Part shown: positions 19,336 to 27,494 of the stretch, in pieces | Layout: each line of letters begins with the position of its first letter | Position numbering within the stretch: the stretch's first letter is position 1 | Assembly: GCA_030041495.1 (NCBI GenBank) | Contig: JASHNT010000038.1 | Coordinates: 1-64,000, forward strand | Direction of reading: 5' to 3' | From: Bryobacteraceae bacterium | GTDB lineage: Bacteria; Acidobacteriota; Terriglobia; Bryobacterales; Bryobacteraceae | Length of the DNA stretch: 64,000 nucleotides | Notes under the pieces: generated by a model | Seen by the model: the letters and a program-made list of their open reading frames with translations, nothing else | Told to the model about the DNA's origin: nothing | Databases searched by the model: none | Position numbers and translations under genes: made by a program

Positions 19336-19854
19336 CTACTCGCTCAGCACGCAGATGTCGGGAAGATTGCGATAGTTTTCCGCGTAATCCAGGCCGTAGC
19401 CGACCACGAACTTATCCGGGATCTGAAACCCGACGTAATCCACCTTTACCGGTCTCTGCCGCCGGTCGGGTTTATCCAGAAGAGTCGCGACACGCAGGGA
19501 TCGCGGCCGCCGCTGCTGAAAAACCTGGATCAGGTAGCTGAGCGTGATGCCGCTATCTACGATGTCCTCCACCACGATCACGTCGTAGCCTTCCACCGAT
19601 GCGTCCAGATCCTTAGTCAGCCTGACTTCGCCAGAACTGGTGGTGCCGCGGCCATAACTCGAAATGCCGACAAATTCCAGACGCGCCGGAGTCTTCATCG
19701 CCCGTGCCAGATCGGCGAGGAAGAAGCATGCGCCTTTCAGTATCCCGACCAGGTACACCGGCCCCTCCGGATAATCGCGATCGATCTCGGCCGCGAGCTC
19801 GTGGATGCGCGCTTGAATCCGCTCGGCCGGCAACATCACGGTCAGACTCGGCAT
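19336..19854 (-). CDS. hpt: Hypoxanthine phosphoribosyltransferase
   Basis: Salvages hypoxanthine and guanine to IMP and GMP with PRPP; cytosolic, 172 residues, normal length. The PRPP-binding loop is VIVVEDIVDSGITL, and the family segments GILKGACFFLADLAR and VDYVGFQIPDKFVVGYGLDY are intact. It converges on the MsbA-like gene and diverges from rsfS. The start MPSLTVMLPAERIQ fits homologues. Confidence 0.93.
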   Translation of the reverse strand: MPSLTVMLPAERIQARIHELAAEIDRDYPEGPVYLVGILKGACFFLADLARAMKTPARLEFVGISSYGRGTTSSGEVRLTKDLDASVEGYDVIVVEDIVDSGITLSYLIQVFQQRRPRSLRVATLLDKPDRRQRPVKVDYVGFQIPDKFVVGYGLDYAENYRNLPDICVLSE

Positions 19855-19890
19855 AGTTTTTCGATTTTATTGCAGGACAGTGCTTAAGTG

Positions 19891-19933
19891 CAGGGCAAGG
19901 CCCTGTAGGGAGATGCTGCATGTAGTAACATGC
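19891..19933. promoter_or_regulatory. Two hairpins in the hpt-rsfS divergent spacer
   Basis: CAGGGC-AAG-GCCCTG (19891-19905) and GCATGT-AGTA-ACATGC (19918-19933) are perfect inverted repeats in the spacer. The second ends 5 bases before the AAGGAG site that serves rsfS. They could be operators for the divergent genes or structures controlling rsfS translation. Confidence 0.4.
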
Positions 19934-19985
19934 TCCTAAGGAGATTCGACTGGCGCGCGCGAAGAAGCTGGCGGAACCGGAACCG

Positions 19986-20309
19986 GTGTGGCGGGAGGCC
20001 GTGAAAGCGGCCGATGCGAAGCAAGCCAAGGAAATCCGGGTCCTGGATTTGCGCGACGTGAGCTCCTTCGCCGATTACTTCGTCATTTGTAGCGGCTCCA
20101 ATTCGCGCCAGATTCAGGCCATCGCGGATGAAATCGAGCTGCGCCTCAAGAAGAAGGGTGAGCGAGCCAACAGCGTCGAGGGCTACAACCACGCCGAATG
20201 GGTGCTGATGGATTACGGCGACTACCTGATCCACATTTTTTCAGAGAAGGCTCGCGCGTATTATGACCTGGAGCGGCTCTGGCGCGACGCCCGAAGCGTA
20301 GCGGTCTAA
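19986..20309 (+). CDS. rsfS: Ribosomal silencing factor RsfS
   Basis: Binds uL14 on the 50S subunit and blocks subunit joining during starvation. The core VLDLRDVSSFADYFVICSG, NSRQIQAIADEIE, EGYNHAEWVLMDYGDYLIHIF and YYDLERLW is diagnostic. The annotated start is GTG at 19986, but it has no ribosome binding site. A strong AAGGAG at 19938-19943 lies 6 bases before an in-frame CTG at 19950, which would add LARAKKLAEPEP. Initiation at CTG is therefore possible. The stop codon TAA at 20307-20309 coincides with the first bases of the neighbouring insertion sequence, so the natural C-terminus may have been altered. Confidence 0.9.
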   Translation: MWREAVKAADAKQAKEIRVLDLRDVSSFADYFVICSGSNSRQIQAIADEIELRLKKKGERANSVEGYNHAEWVLMDYGDYLIHIFSEKARAYYDLERLWRDARSVAV

Positions 20310-20326
20310 CAGCCCGTGCCTAAACC
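20307..20326. repeat. Left terminal inverted repeat of the IS
   Basis: TAACAGCCCGTGCCTAAACC, matched by the right end in reverse complement with one difference (C for T at position 13). The first three bases are also the rsfS stop codon. Confidence 0.85.
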
Positions 20327-21729
20327 GGGCGTTTTCGGCCAGCCGAGAAATGCAAGTGGGGTCGATCTGAACGGCGGGAAAATCGAAGCTTGCGATAAAG
20401 AGTTGGCCGCGGGGCTGTGAAAGTGCCTTCGACGGCCTTCAGGACAGCCAAAATCGTCAAAATCGCGTCCACGACCTTGTCATGAGCCGCCCGGGGCTTG
20501 CCCGAGCCATACCAGGACCGCATCAGCAGCGCAAGATTACATGCGGCGGCCTGAATCAGCAGTTTCTTGTGCACGTTTTCCGTGCCCCGTACATACAGCC
20601 GGTCCAATCCGCCGGTATCGAATTGATGTGCGAAGTTCCTCTCGATCCGCTCTCCCCGCTGCCTCTGCAGACTCTTGCCGCGAGGGCCTTGAATCCGCCG
20701 CCGGTTGCCGTAGACCGCAGCCTTCTCCGCCGCCTTGCCGCGCCAGTTGCGACGGCCCCGGTCCGGCTCGGCAATGTAGGTTCGCACTTGCAACTGTTCC
20801 AGACCAAGCACGGCTTCGTTGCTGTGATAGCCCTTATCCGCCACCACTTCCCGGACTCCCTCCGGGTACACAGGATATTCGCCTTGCGGCGTCGTTTCGG
20901 CAATCAATCCAGCCACCGCGATGCCTGCCTCAATCACGGTTTCCTGGATGGTCGCTGTATCGGCCGCGGCTCCGCCATGGGTGGTGACCGCAACGATGGC
21001 TCCAGTCTCCATGTCCACCGCGTTCTCCGCTTTAAAGGCCAACGCCGTGCGCCCGTCTTTCAGTTTCGTGATCTCGGCATCCTCATCGCTGGGGCTGTGC
21101 CAGTCTTCATTAGAGGTCTTCTTCTTGCGCTTCCGGTCCATGCGCAGCAGGCCTGCCGCATCCTGGGCGTCGATGCCTTCGGCCTCCGCCAGACGCTTCA
21201 AATACGTTAGGTAGCTCTCGCCGGTGTCGCGGCGCACGATCGATTTCATCGCCGCGTTGGCTTCCAGCGTGGTCGAATCCACGCCGATCGTCTTGCCCTT
21301 GACCAGTCCGGCTTGCGCCAACTGCTCCAGCACAAAGCTGAAGATCCGTTGATGGGTTGCCGCTCTGATCAGCCGCCGGGTGCGCGAGATGGTCACGTGA
21401 TCCGGCGTCTTCTCATCCAGACCGATCGAAAGGAACTGCCGCAGCGTGAGCGAATCGGCCAAGCGCCACGCGATGCCGCGTTCGCTATCCAGCCCTTCGA
21501 AAAAACCGATCATCATGATCCGGAAATACTGGCCCGGAGGCAGCGAAGGACGCCCCAGTTTCTGATGATAAAAACCGGCACAACTCTTCTCGCAGAAACG
21601 GTCGAACTTGGCGTCGTCCAGAACTTCATTGAGCCGTTTATAGAAAGGGTGACCCGGCGCCGTGGCCAACTCGCCGCCGTACCACAAGCCCTCTTGCCGC
21701 TCCCGCATCTTCCGCGTCCCCATCGCCAT
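20320..21729 (-). CDS. IS1182-family (IS5/IS4-superfamily) DDE transposase
   Basis: A 469-residue transposase. The N-terminal domain (DDAKFDRFCEKSCAGFY, RPSLPPGQYFRIMMIGFFEG) is typical of IS1182-type enzymes. Catalytic acids are visible: Asp in TIGVDSTTLEANAAM, Asp in VVADKGYHSNEAV, and Glu in GERIERNFAHQFD. A YREK-like region surrounds the Glu. I use the ATG at 21729; a TTG two codons earlier is an alternative. No frameshift or stop is seen, so the enzyme is probably functional. The gene overlaps the left terminal repeat. Confidence 0.9.
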   Translation of the reverse strand: MAMGTRKMRERQEGLWYGGELATAPGHPFYKRLNEVLDDAKFDRFCEKSCAGFYHQKLGRPSLPPGQYFRIMMIGFFEGLDSERGIAWRLADSLTLRQFLSIGLDEKTPDHVTISRTRRLIRAATHQRIFSFVLEQLAQAGLVKGKTIGVDSTTLEANAAMKSIVRRDTGESYLTYLKRLAEAEGIDAQDAAGLLRMDRKRKKKTSNEDWHSPSDEDAEITKLKDGRTALAFKAENAVDMETGAIVAVTTHGGAAADTATIQETVIEAGIAVAGLIAETTPQGEYPVYPEGVREVVADKGYHSNEAVLGLEQLQVRTYIAEPDRGRRNWRGKAAEKAAVYGNRRRIQGPRGKSLQRQRGERIERNFAHQFDTGGLDRLYVRGTENVHKKLLIQAAACNLALLMRSWYGSGKPRAAHDKVVDAILTILAVLKAVEGTFTAPRPTLYRKLRFSRRSDRPHLHFSAGRKRPV

Positions 21730-21775
21730 ACCCAAAGTTTAAAGTCAAAACATTTTCAGGTCCAGCCGTTTTTGG

Positions 21776-21795
21776 GGTTTAGACACGGGCTGTTA
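21776..21795. repeat. Right terminal inverted repeat of the IS
   Basis: GGTTTAGACACGGGCTGTTA, the reverse complement of the left repeat except for one base. TTAACG or the base pair just inside it marks the junction with host DNA. Confidence 0.85.
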
Positions 21796-21886
21796 ACGTC
21801 CGGAGCTCGCTGTTGCGGCTGCATCGAGGGAGGTCTGGAGAGACCAATCTACTGTACGGAATAGCCGGGGGAAGGTCAGCCGAGTT

Positions 21887-22654
21887 TCAGCAGGAAACGA
21901 TGCCGTGGCCCAGTGCGTACTTGGTGAGCTCGGCGGTGGAGTGGATGCCGAGTTTGGTCATGATGTTGGTGCGGTGGAATTGAGCGGTCTTCACCGCGAT
22001 ACGCAGACGGCCGGCGATTTCCTTGGCGGAATGGCCCTCAGCCACCAGCGCCAGGACTTCGCGCTCGCGCGGGCTGAGCGCCGCGGGTGGAGGCGTGAGC
22101 AGAGACGCTAGAACGTCCTTGGCGATGCTGGGGCTCACGTAAACATTGCCGTTCGTGACTTCGTGGATGGCTTCACGCAGCTCCACGCTGGCCGAGGACT
22201 TGAGCAAGTATGCCGAAGCTCCCACGCTGAACGCCTCGCGGACAAACTCCGCTTGGCCGTACATGCTGATCAGGATCACCTTGCATTGCGGGAAGGAGCG
22301 GCGTAGACGCCGGGCTGCCTCCATTCCGCTCATCTCGGGCATTGAAACATCGATCAATGCAAGATCGGGTGCATGTTGTGCGGCGGCCGCCAGCAGGTCG
22401 CGGCCACTGTTGACGGCCGCGGCGACCTCAAAATGTTCCGCGAGGATTTTGGCCAGGCCCTGGGCCATGAGCAGGTGGTCGTCAGCGATGACGATGCGCA
22501 GCCGCGGGGCTGGCCGAACTTGCGCATCTGGTTGCGCGGATACCTGCGCGAGGATCTCCGCGTGTGGCCCTGCCTGCGGTGCGATTGGCTCCGGCAAGGG
22601 CCCCGGGGAACCAGCTTCCGTTCCGTCCACCCGGTCAGGGATAGTGTCCGTCAC
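21887..22654 (-). CDS. NarL/LuxR-type response regulator
   Basis: A 255-residue response regulator. Residues 52-170 are a receiver domain (IVIADDHLLMAQGLA, phosphoacceptor Asp102 in LALIDVSMPEMSG, conserved Lys in YLLKSSASV). Residues 190-250 are a LuxR-type helix-turn-helix (LSPREREVLALVAEGHSAKEIA). An unusual N-terminal extension of about 50 residues is rich in Pro/Ala/Gln and probably disordered; no better internal start exists. The GTG start lies 80 bp downstream of the histidine kinase gene on the same strand, so the two form a two-component pair. Targets unknown. Confidence 0.92.
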   Translation of the reverse strand: MTDTIPDRVDGTEAGSPGPLPEPIAPQAGPHAEILAQVSAQPDAQVRPAPRLRIVIADDHLLMAQGLAKILAEHFEVAAAVNSGRDLLAAAAQHAPDLALIDVSMPEMSGMEAARRLRRSFPQCKVILISMYGQAEFVREAFSVGASAYLLKSSASVELREAIHEVTNGNVYVSPSIAKDVLASLLTPPPAALSPREREVLALVAEGHSAKEIAGRLRIAVKTAQFHRTNIMTKLGIHSTAELTKYALGHGIVSC

Positions 22655-22736
22655 TTGACCGGCTCCCCGGGAAAGCGTGCTGCCGCGCCATCGCCGCAGG
22701 CGAACGCAGGCAGGCTTCCCGCAATGTTGCTTTTCG

Positions 22737-23558
22737 TCATTTGCCCGAACCGAGACATGGGACCCATACCGAAATGCGGGTGCCTTTCCCGGGGGCGGAA
22801 GAAATCGTGCAGCGGCCTTCGAGCAGGTTCACCCGCTCCGAGATAAAGGTCAGCCCTAAGCCCGTTCGGCCGCCGGGCTTCCTCGCAAATCCCGGGCCCT
22901 TGTCGCGCACGGCGGCGCGAATTCCATCGCCCTTCCGGCACACCGTAACGAAGACCGCGGCCGCTCGAGCATGCTTGCTTATGTTTTGGAGCGCCTCCTG
23001 CACGACGCGGTACAGGCATAGCGACACGTTGCCCGGCAGCCGCGGCGGAATCGAACGGTGCACGAACTCCGGCCGTACGCCGGTGAGTCTTGCGTGATCC
23101 TCACAAAGCGACTCGATACCGCGAATCAAGCCTAGGTTGTCCAGCACGGCCGGGTGAAGACGCTCACAGATACGGTGCAGGTCTTCGGCAAGCACGGCCA
23201 CGCTTCCACGCAGCGAGTCGATCTCGGGCAGAATCCGCGTATCCGATGCGAAGCGCTGTTTCATGCCCTCGATTTCGAATTGCAATAATGCCAGCCGCTG
23301 AGCCAGATCGTCGTGCATCTCGCGGCTCACTCTGCGCCGTTCGGCTTCCTGCGCAAGCAGAACATGCGCCGAAAGGCTGGCGCGCGCCGCAGGATTGATA
23401 GGGCCTCTGTGGTGGTGAATAGGCCGCAGCAAATCGCGGAAGAATCTGCCGGGGACAGTGGTCGTATGCATCTCGCGGAGAGCCTGCAAGTGACGTTCCG
23501 TCGCGTGGGCTCGCGACCGCTTGATTGCGTGCAAAACTCGCAAGCGTAGGCAAGACAA
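22737..23558 (-). CDS. Soluble DesK/NarX-type sensor histidine kinase
   Basis: A 273-residue kinase made of a HisKA_3 dimerisation domain (phosphoacceptor His82 in RREMHDDLAQRLALL-like context) and a compact HATPase domain (N-box VVQEALQNISKHARA, G1 VRDKGPGF, G2 GLGLTFISERV). No membrane helix or recognisable input domain is present in the first 65 residues, so it is cytosolic and probably senses through a partner. The first codon is TTG; an ATG at residue 30 (about 23471) is another start. It should phosphorylate the NarL-type regulator encoded next to it. Confidence 0.88.
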   Translation of the reverse strand: MSCLRLRVLHAIKRSRAHATERHLQALREMHTTTVPGRFFRDLLRPIHHHRGPINPAARASLSAHVLLAQEAERRRVSREMHDDLAQRLALLQFEIEGMKQRFASDTRILPEIDSLRGSVAVLAEDLHRICERLHPAVLDNLGLIRGIESLCEDHARLTGVRPEFVHRSIPPRLPGNVSLCLYRVVQEALQNISKHARAAAVFVTVCRKGDGIRAAVRDKGPGFARKPGGRTGLGLTFISERVNLLEGRCTISSAPGKGTRISVWVPCLGSGK

Positions 23559-24128
23559 GCCCTCAGCGCGTCTCGATTCATCTAACTATCACGAGGGAGC
23601 GGCGCCGCGCCAGGGCAAGGCTTGGTGGCGCTCGTGAAGATTGTACCCAAGGCCGCAAAGATTTCCACTTCGCAAGAACGTTGCTACCGGAGCCGCAGGT
23701 GAATTTACGCGGCGCTCTCAAAAGAATCTGGCGGCCGGGTTCGCGCGAGTGATACTTGTATACAAAGTACGCGGTCAGGGCGAGGAATGTACTGATTCTG
23801 CTTGAAAGGGTTCGTTGAGAGGAAGTACGCTCGCCGATGACGCAATGTTATTCCGCGTCCAATCACTGCAGTGCGCGGATCGCGTCCTTCCTGCCGTCAC
23901 GTCAAACTTGCCGATCTTCTGAAACTAACTCGCACCGGAAAGTTTTACGGAGTTTTTCGGTAGAAACGAAGCACGCAAGCCACCGCGGCACCCTGCGGGA
24001 ACCACAACGGCACAAACATTCTCTGAGAACAATGCACTTACGCGGCTGGCATTTAGTGGAGACGAAATTGCCAAAATTGGCCCCTTAGAATTCAGTCAGG
24101 GAACCAATGAAGGGAAGCATCCGCCCAG
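23559..24128. other. 570-bp intergenic region with a TTGTATACAA palindrome
   Basis: No gene is supported on either strand. It separates the divergent histidine kinase and acyltransferase-like genes and must contain both promoters. A perfect 10-bp palindrome TTGTATACAA at 23756-23765 is a candidate operator. The rest shows no strong promoter hexamer pair and no long inverted repeat. Confidence 0.4.
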
Positions 24129-24962
24129 ATGAGGCCTTTTACAAACGTATCGCGCAAATTGTTATTGCTCGCCCCATCGGAACGGGCAGTTCCGGAGGTC
24201 TTCAGAGGAGCGCACTTGGATGCCCGCCGGCACGCGAAGTTGCTAGCCGAAGCACAAGCATTTCGGGGCCGCGTGTATCTTGGGGACGGCGCGATCAAAC
24301 CGTGGCAGTTGATCGGCGGGAGCCATCGCACGGAAATCGATCGCGGAAGCTGGCACCTGTTGGTGCTGGACCCACGTGGCAACGTGTGCGGCTGCGCACG
24401 CTACAAAGAATACTGTGCGGGAACGCCATATCCGGAACTCGGCGTTTCACGCTCTGCCCTGGCCGCTTCTCCGGAGTGGAGCCGCAATGTGAGGCGAGCG
24501 GTGGAGGCGGAGCTCGAATTATCCAAGCATTTGGATTGTCCGATGTCGGAATTGGGAGGGTGGGCCTTGGATGAAGAGATCCGCGGAACCGCGGAGGCTC
24601 TGCGGATGGCCCTGGCAATCTACGCGCTGACGCAGGAACTGGGCGGCGCAATCGGCCTCAGCGGAGTGACCCATCGGCACGGCTCGGCTTCCATTTTGCG
24701 AAGAATGGGCGGCCGGTCGCTGGAATGCCGCGGCGTTGAGTTGCCGGCTTACTACGATCCGCAATACGAATGCAACATGGAGCTTTTGCGCTTTTATTCC
24801 TGGGCGCCCAACCCGCGCTACAGCATCTGGATTGAGGAGATCAAGGAGTGCTTGCGAACGGCGCCGGTGCTCACCAACGGTATCGCGGGACCCGAATGGG
24901 CCGCCACTATGCGCACGCGCTCCTATGATGAAGTCGGATCAAGGGCAGTTTCAGCCGGCTAG
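24129..24962 (+). CDS. GNAT/FeeM-like acyltransferase-type protein, paralogue A
   Basis: A 277-residue soluble protein, clearly paralogous to the product of 26631-27494. Shared blocks are LLLAPSERAVPEVF / LVLLAPPDAFVPRRF at the N-terminus, GGWALDEEIRGTAEALRMALA, GGAIGLSGVTHRH, ILRRMGG and LPAYYDPQYECNMELLRF. The GGWAL...R...E.LR pattern followed by a helix and strand resembles the acyl-CoA-binding core of GNAT-fold enzymes such as N-acyl amino acid synthases (FeeM) and acyl-homoserine lactone synthases. The assignment is from fold-like pattern only. It runs toward a convergent PilZ-like gene, overlapping it by 12 bp. No clear ribosome binding site is seen. Confidence 0.6.
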   Translation: MRPFTNVSRKLLLLAPSERAVPEVFRGAHLDARRHAKLLAEAQAFRGRVYLGDGAIKPWQLIGGSHRTEIDRGSWHLLVLDPRGNVCGCARYKEYCAGTPYPELGVSRSALAASPEWSRNVRRAVEAELELSKHLDCPMSELGGWALDEEIRGTAEALRMALAIYALTQELGGAIGLSGVTHRHGSASILRRMGGRSLECRGVELPAYYDPQYECNMELLRFYSWAPNPRYSIWIEEIKECLRTAPVLTNGIAGPEWAATMRTRSYDEVGSRAVSAG

Positions 24963-25322
24963 AGCCTGCGACGGCGAAGCAATCGTGCTACTATCGCGCT
25001 GCTCCAGCACGTAGGGCGGCCGATATGCCTCCGGAAACCAGCCGCTCTGGGGGTCGACCGTAAACTCCACCACATATCCGAAGTTGTCTTTCACCGAAGA
25101 TTCGGCCTTGGCGAGCACGCTTCGGCCATTGCAGCTGAGACGGAAAGAAGTTCCGCGCGGTATATCGCGGCCGGTTTGCAGCAAGCCACCTAGCTCCCCT
25201 ATCTCCAGCAGGACCAGGTCCTCTATAACGGCCTGTGAAGCACCCTCGAACGCGGCTTTTAACAGATCCAAGCAGCGGTAGCGCTGCCGCGCGCTAGTCC
25301 GGACTGGTTCGGCGACAAGCAT
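24951..25322 (-). CDS. Hypothetical protein with PilZ-like pattern
   Basis: A 123-residue soluble protein. The layout RTSARQRYRCLDL near the N-terminus, a central VIEDLVLLEIGELGGLLQT followed by RGTSFRLS and a final GYVVEFTVDPQ strand recalls PilZ domains (an arginine patch followed by a D/E-x-S-x-x-G-like turn and beta strands), which bind cyclic di-GMP. The canonical RxxxR and D/NxSxxG motifs are only approximate, so c-di-GMP binding is uncertain. It overlaps the end of the convergent acyltransferase-like gene. Confidence 0.45.
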   Translation of the reverse strand: MLVAEPVRTSARQRYRCLDLLKAAFEGASQAVIEDLVLLEIGELGGLLQTGRDIPRGTSFRLSCNGRSVLAKAESSVKDNFGYVVEFTVDPQSGWFPEAYRPPYVLEQRDSSTIASPSQALAG

Positions 25323-25380
25323 CTTCCTAACTCTCTACTGTTCACACTATATAGCAACTCGCCTACCGAAGTTTTGTGCG

Positions 25381-25422
25381 AAAAAGAAGAGGCCACACCA
25401 GCGCGGGGAGCGCGGTGTGGCC
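25381..25422 (-). terminator. Intrinsic terminator of the PEP-CTERM gene
   Basis: On the minus strand GGCCACACC-GCGC...GCGC-GGTGTGGCC forms a long GC-rich stem (25391-25422), followed by a T-rich tract TCTTCTTTTT (25390-25381). It ends 50 bp past the PEP-CTERM stop codon. Confidence 0.85.
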
Positions 25423-25472
25423 TTCAAAGACGCTTAGCGGTGTCTCGTCCGCTAATGCGTGGTCGGAGATCG

Positions 25473-26285
25473 TTACTCAGGCCGGGCGGTTCTGCGGCGC
25501 TTGCGCCCCAACACCCCGAGAGCAATCAAGCCGGTGCCCAGCAAAGCGGAGCTCATCGGCTCGGGCACGGTAGGCGTGATCGTGAAATTGACCGTACCGC
25601 TGTCCGAGGTAACCACATCGTCCCCGTCGGCGATGGCCAGGTCGATAGCCTGAAAATCGGTTTGGCTGAACGTGTTACTGAAGGATCCCAGCACTTGTGA
25701 CGTTTGGCTGCCGTTGGTCGCCGTGCCGATAAAGCTAAAGCTGATGACGGCAGAGCAATTGACGCTTGAAGTGCACGTTCCTACGTTCTGCTCGTTGAAG
25801 GGAGTGCCCGTCGGCGTGCAGGTTTGCCCGGAGGACAAAGCATCGGCCTGGCACGTCGCACTCACGGGATCCGAGCCCGCAAGTACTTCGGTCAACGTCA
25901 CGCTCCAGGTGGGGTCCGAGGGGAAGGTAATGAAATTAGCGTCGCTCACAGTCCCGCCGGTTGGCTCCGAGGCGCTGGTCAGATCGGCGACGGTAGCGTT
26001 TGAAGCGACTCCGCCATTTGAAGTAAAGAATGAGCTGTTGGTGGTAAACGCCGCGCTATCGCCTGTTCCGTCAACCGTTCCGCTCGTGACTAGATTGGGT
26101 GGCCCGGCCGTGGATGTCCCCGTCCAATCGAAGTCGATACAGAAGTTCGTCATACTCCCGGTGCACAGCCCGACCGCAACGAGTTGGCCGGTTCCTCCGC
26201 TAAGTGTGAGGGTACCCGTGAGCGGCGTCCCCAGTAGAAGGGCCGGAGCCGCCGCGAAAACTGAAAGAAGTGCGATGTGTTTCAT
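25473..26285 (-). CDS. Secreted PEP-CTERM sorting-domain protein
   Basis: A 270-residue exported protein. Residues 1-18 are a signal peptide (MKHIALLSVFAAAPALLLG). The C-terminus has the PEP-CTERM signal: VPEPMSSALLGTGLIALG as motif plus membrane helix, then a basic RKRRR anchor. Such signals are processed by an exosortase and tie the protein to the cell surface or exopolysaccharide. The mature region is Ser/Thr/Gly-rich beta-type sequence with paired cysteines and no identified domain. I start at the ATG at 26285, preceded by GGAGGAAAGG; a longer frame to 26465 is not needed. No exosortase gene lies in this window. Confidence 0.88.
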   Translation of the reverse strand: MKHIALLSVFAAAPALLLGTPLTGTLTLSGGTGQLVAVGLCTGSMTNFCIDFDWTGTSTAGPPNLVTSGTVDGTGDSAAFTTNSSFFTSNGGVASNATVADLTSASEPTGGTVSDANFITFPSDPTWSVTLTEVLAGSDPVSATCQADALSSGQTCTPTGTPFNEQNVGTCTSSVNCSAVISFSFIGTATNGSQTSQVLGSFSNTFSQTDFQAIDLAIADGDDVVTSDSGTVNFTITPTVPEPMSSALLGTGLIALGVLGRKRRRTARPE

Positions 26286-26630
26286 GACCTTTCCTCCGCG
26301 GGGTCGATGACGCGTGCTCACTACTTCCTGCGTTCCGCCACCTTCCGCGTTCTGTGAGTTCCTCCGTATCTCGACGTTGGGAGCGGCCTCGTGCTGCGCC
26401 GGTCCACAAAACGGATTGTGGCAGCCGCTTGTGCGTGCGAATACCGGGAAAGCTGCCTGCCGCAACCCTGGGAAAAGTACCGTATCGGGCCGGCCATAGG
26501 CAGAAATACCTTTGCGCTTCAGGATTGTCTTAGCGCCTGCTAAGGCCCGCTGGAACTAAAGCCACTCAGGGTCCCAAGCCGATGTTTTGGCTGTAATGTT
26601 CGCGAAAAGTTCCGGCCAAATGGTTGACGC
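26286..26630. other. 345-bp divergent spacer between PEP-CTERM gene and acyltransferase paralogue B
   Basis: It carries the GGAGGAAAGG ribosome binding site of the minus-strand PEP-CTERM gene. I see no gene, no strong inverted repeat and no convincing promoter pair. A single TTGACG lies just before the plus-strand ATG, too close to act as a -35 element. Confidence 0.35.
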
Positions 26631-27494
26631 ATGAAGTCTAGGTGTAAGAAAGAGTTCCCTGGCGGTAGGCTGGTCCTGCTTGCCCCTCCTGACGCTTTCG
26701 TTCCCCGGCGCTTTGAAAATGTGCTGCGCGACGGGCAACGCCACGGCGAGTTGTTGGCCGCCTTGCAACGCTTGCGCGGAGAACTGTACCTGAACGAGGG
26801 CGCCATCCGAGCGGACCAGCTTAGCTCCGATGGCCGGCATCGCATGGCCGGCGATGAGCGCGCCTGGCATGTCGTGGCGCTGGACCAGCACGGGCAAGTG
26901 GCAGGCTGCTCCCGCTATCTGGCTCATCCCAACACGGTCGCATTTCATCGCCTGGCCGTCCGGCACGCTGCCCTGGCGGGCTCGCGCCGCTGGGGCGGGC
27001 TGTTTCGCGACGCGGTAGCGGAAGATGTGGAACGCGCGCGGCGCCGCGGTGTCTCCTTTGTCGAGGTTGGCGGCTGGGCCTTGGCTCCCAAGCTCCGCCG
27101 CTCGCGGGAAGGGCTGAGGATTGCTCTGGCGACGTACGGCCTGGCGCGCGCGCTGGGCGGGTGCATCGGAATCACCACCGCCACGCGGCGGCACTGCTCT
27201 TCGGAGATTCTCCGGCGCATCGGAGGACAAGCCTTGCGCACGAACCGCGTCAACCTGCCTCCCTACCACGACCCGCAATACGGTTGCGAGATGGAGGTTC
27301 TGCGCTTCGATTCGCTTCAACCCAGTCCCCAGTTCGAGTCTTGGGTGAACGACTTGTGCTCCTACTGGCTGACCGCGCCGGTCATCCGAACGGAAGCCGC
27401 CCGCCAGTCATTCTCGCTCCAGTTGCACCGCCTGGCTGCAGCGGTTCAGCCGGAGTGGGCATTTGAAGACAATTTGGCGCTCGCAGTACAATAA
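26631..27494 (+). CDS. GNAT/FeeM-like acyltransferase-type protein, paralogue B
   Basis: A 287-residue paralogue of the 24129-24962 product, collinear along its length. Diagnostic segments are GRLVLLAPPDAFVPRRF, RGELYLNEGAIRADQL, VEVGGWALAPKLRRSREGLR, LGGCIGITTATRRHCS, ILRRIGG and LPPYHDPQYGCEMEVLRF. The glycine-tryptophan turn followed by arginine-rich loop and long helix fits an acyl-CoA or acyl-carrier-protein binding core of GNAT type. If so it would acylate an amine or amino acid. It heads a plus-strand run with a VAO-type flavoprotein (67-bp gap) and a GT1 glycosyltransferase (7-bp gap). Substrate unknown; this is inference from pattern and context. Confidence 0.6.
   Translation: MKSRCKKEFPGGRLVLLAPPDAFVPRRFENVLRDGQRHGELLAALQRLRGELYLNEGAIRADQLSSDGRHRMAGDERAWHVVALDQHGQVAGCSRYLAHPNTVAFHRLAVRHAALAGSRRWGGLFRDAVAEDVERARRRGVSFVEVGGWALAPKLRRSREGLRIALATYGLARALGGCIGITTATRRHCSSEILRRIGGQALRTNRVNLPPYHDPQYGCEMEVLRFDSLQPSPQFESWVNDLCSYWLTAPVIRTEAARQSFSLQLHRLAAAVQPEWAFEDNLALAVQ

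Larger units (their letters stand above)
20307..21795 (-). mobile_element. Complete IS1182-like insertion sequence
   Basis: A 1.49-kb element bounded by 20-bp terminal inverted repeats that match at 19 of 20 positions, with a single transposase gene on the minus strand filling it. The flanks offer CTAA on the left and TTAA on the right, so a clean target duplication cannot be shown. Both ends and an uninterrupted transposase suggest an intact, possibly recent insertion between rsfS and the NarL-type regulator gene. Confidence 0.85.
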
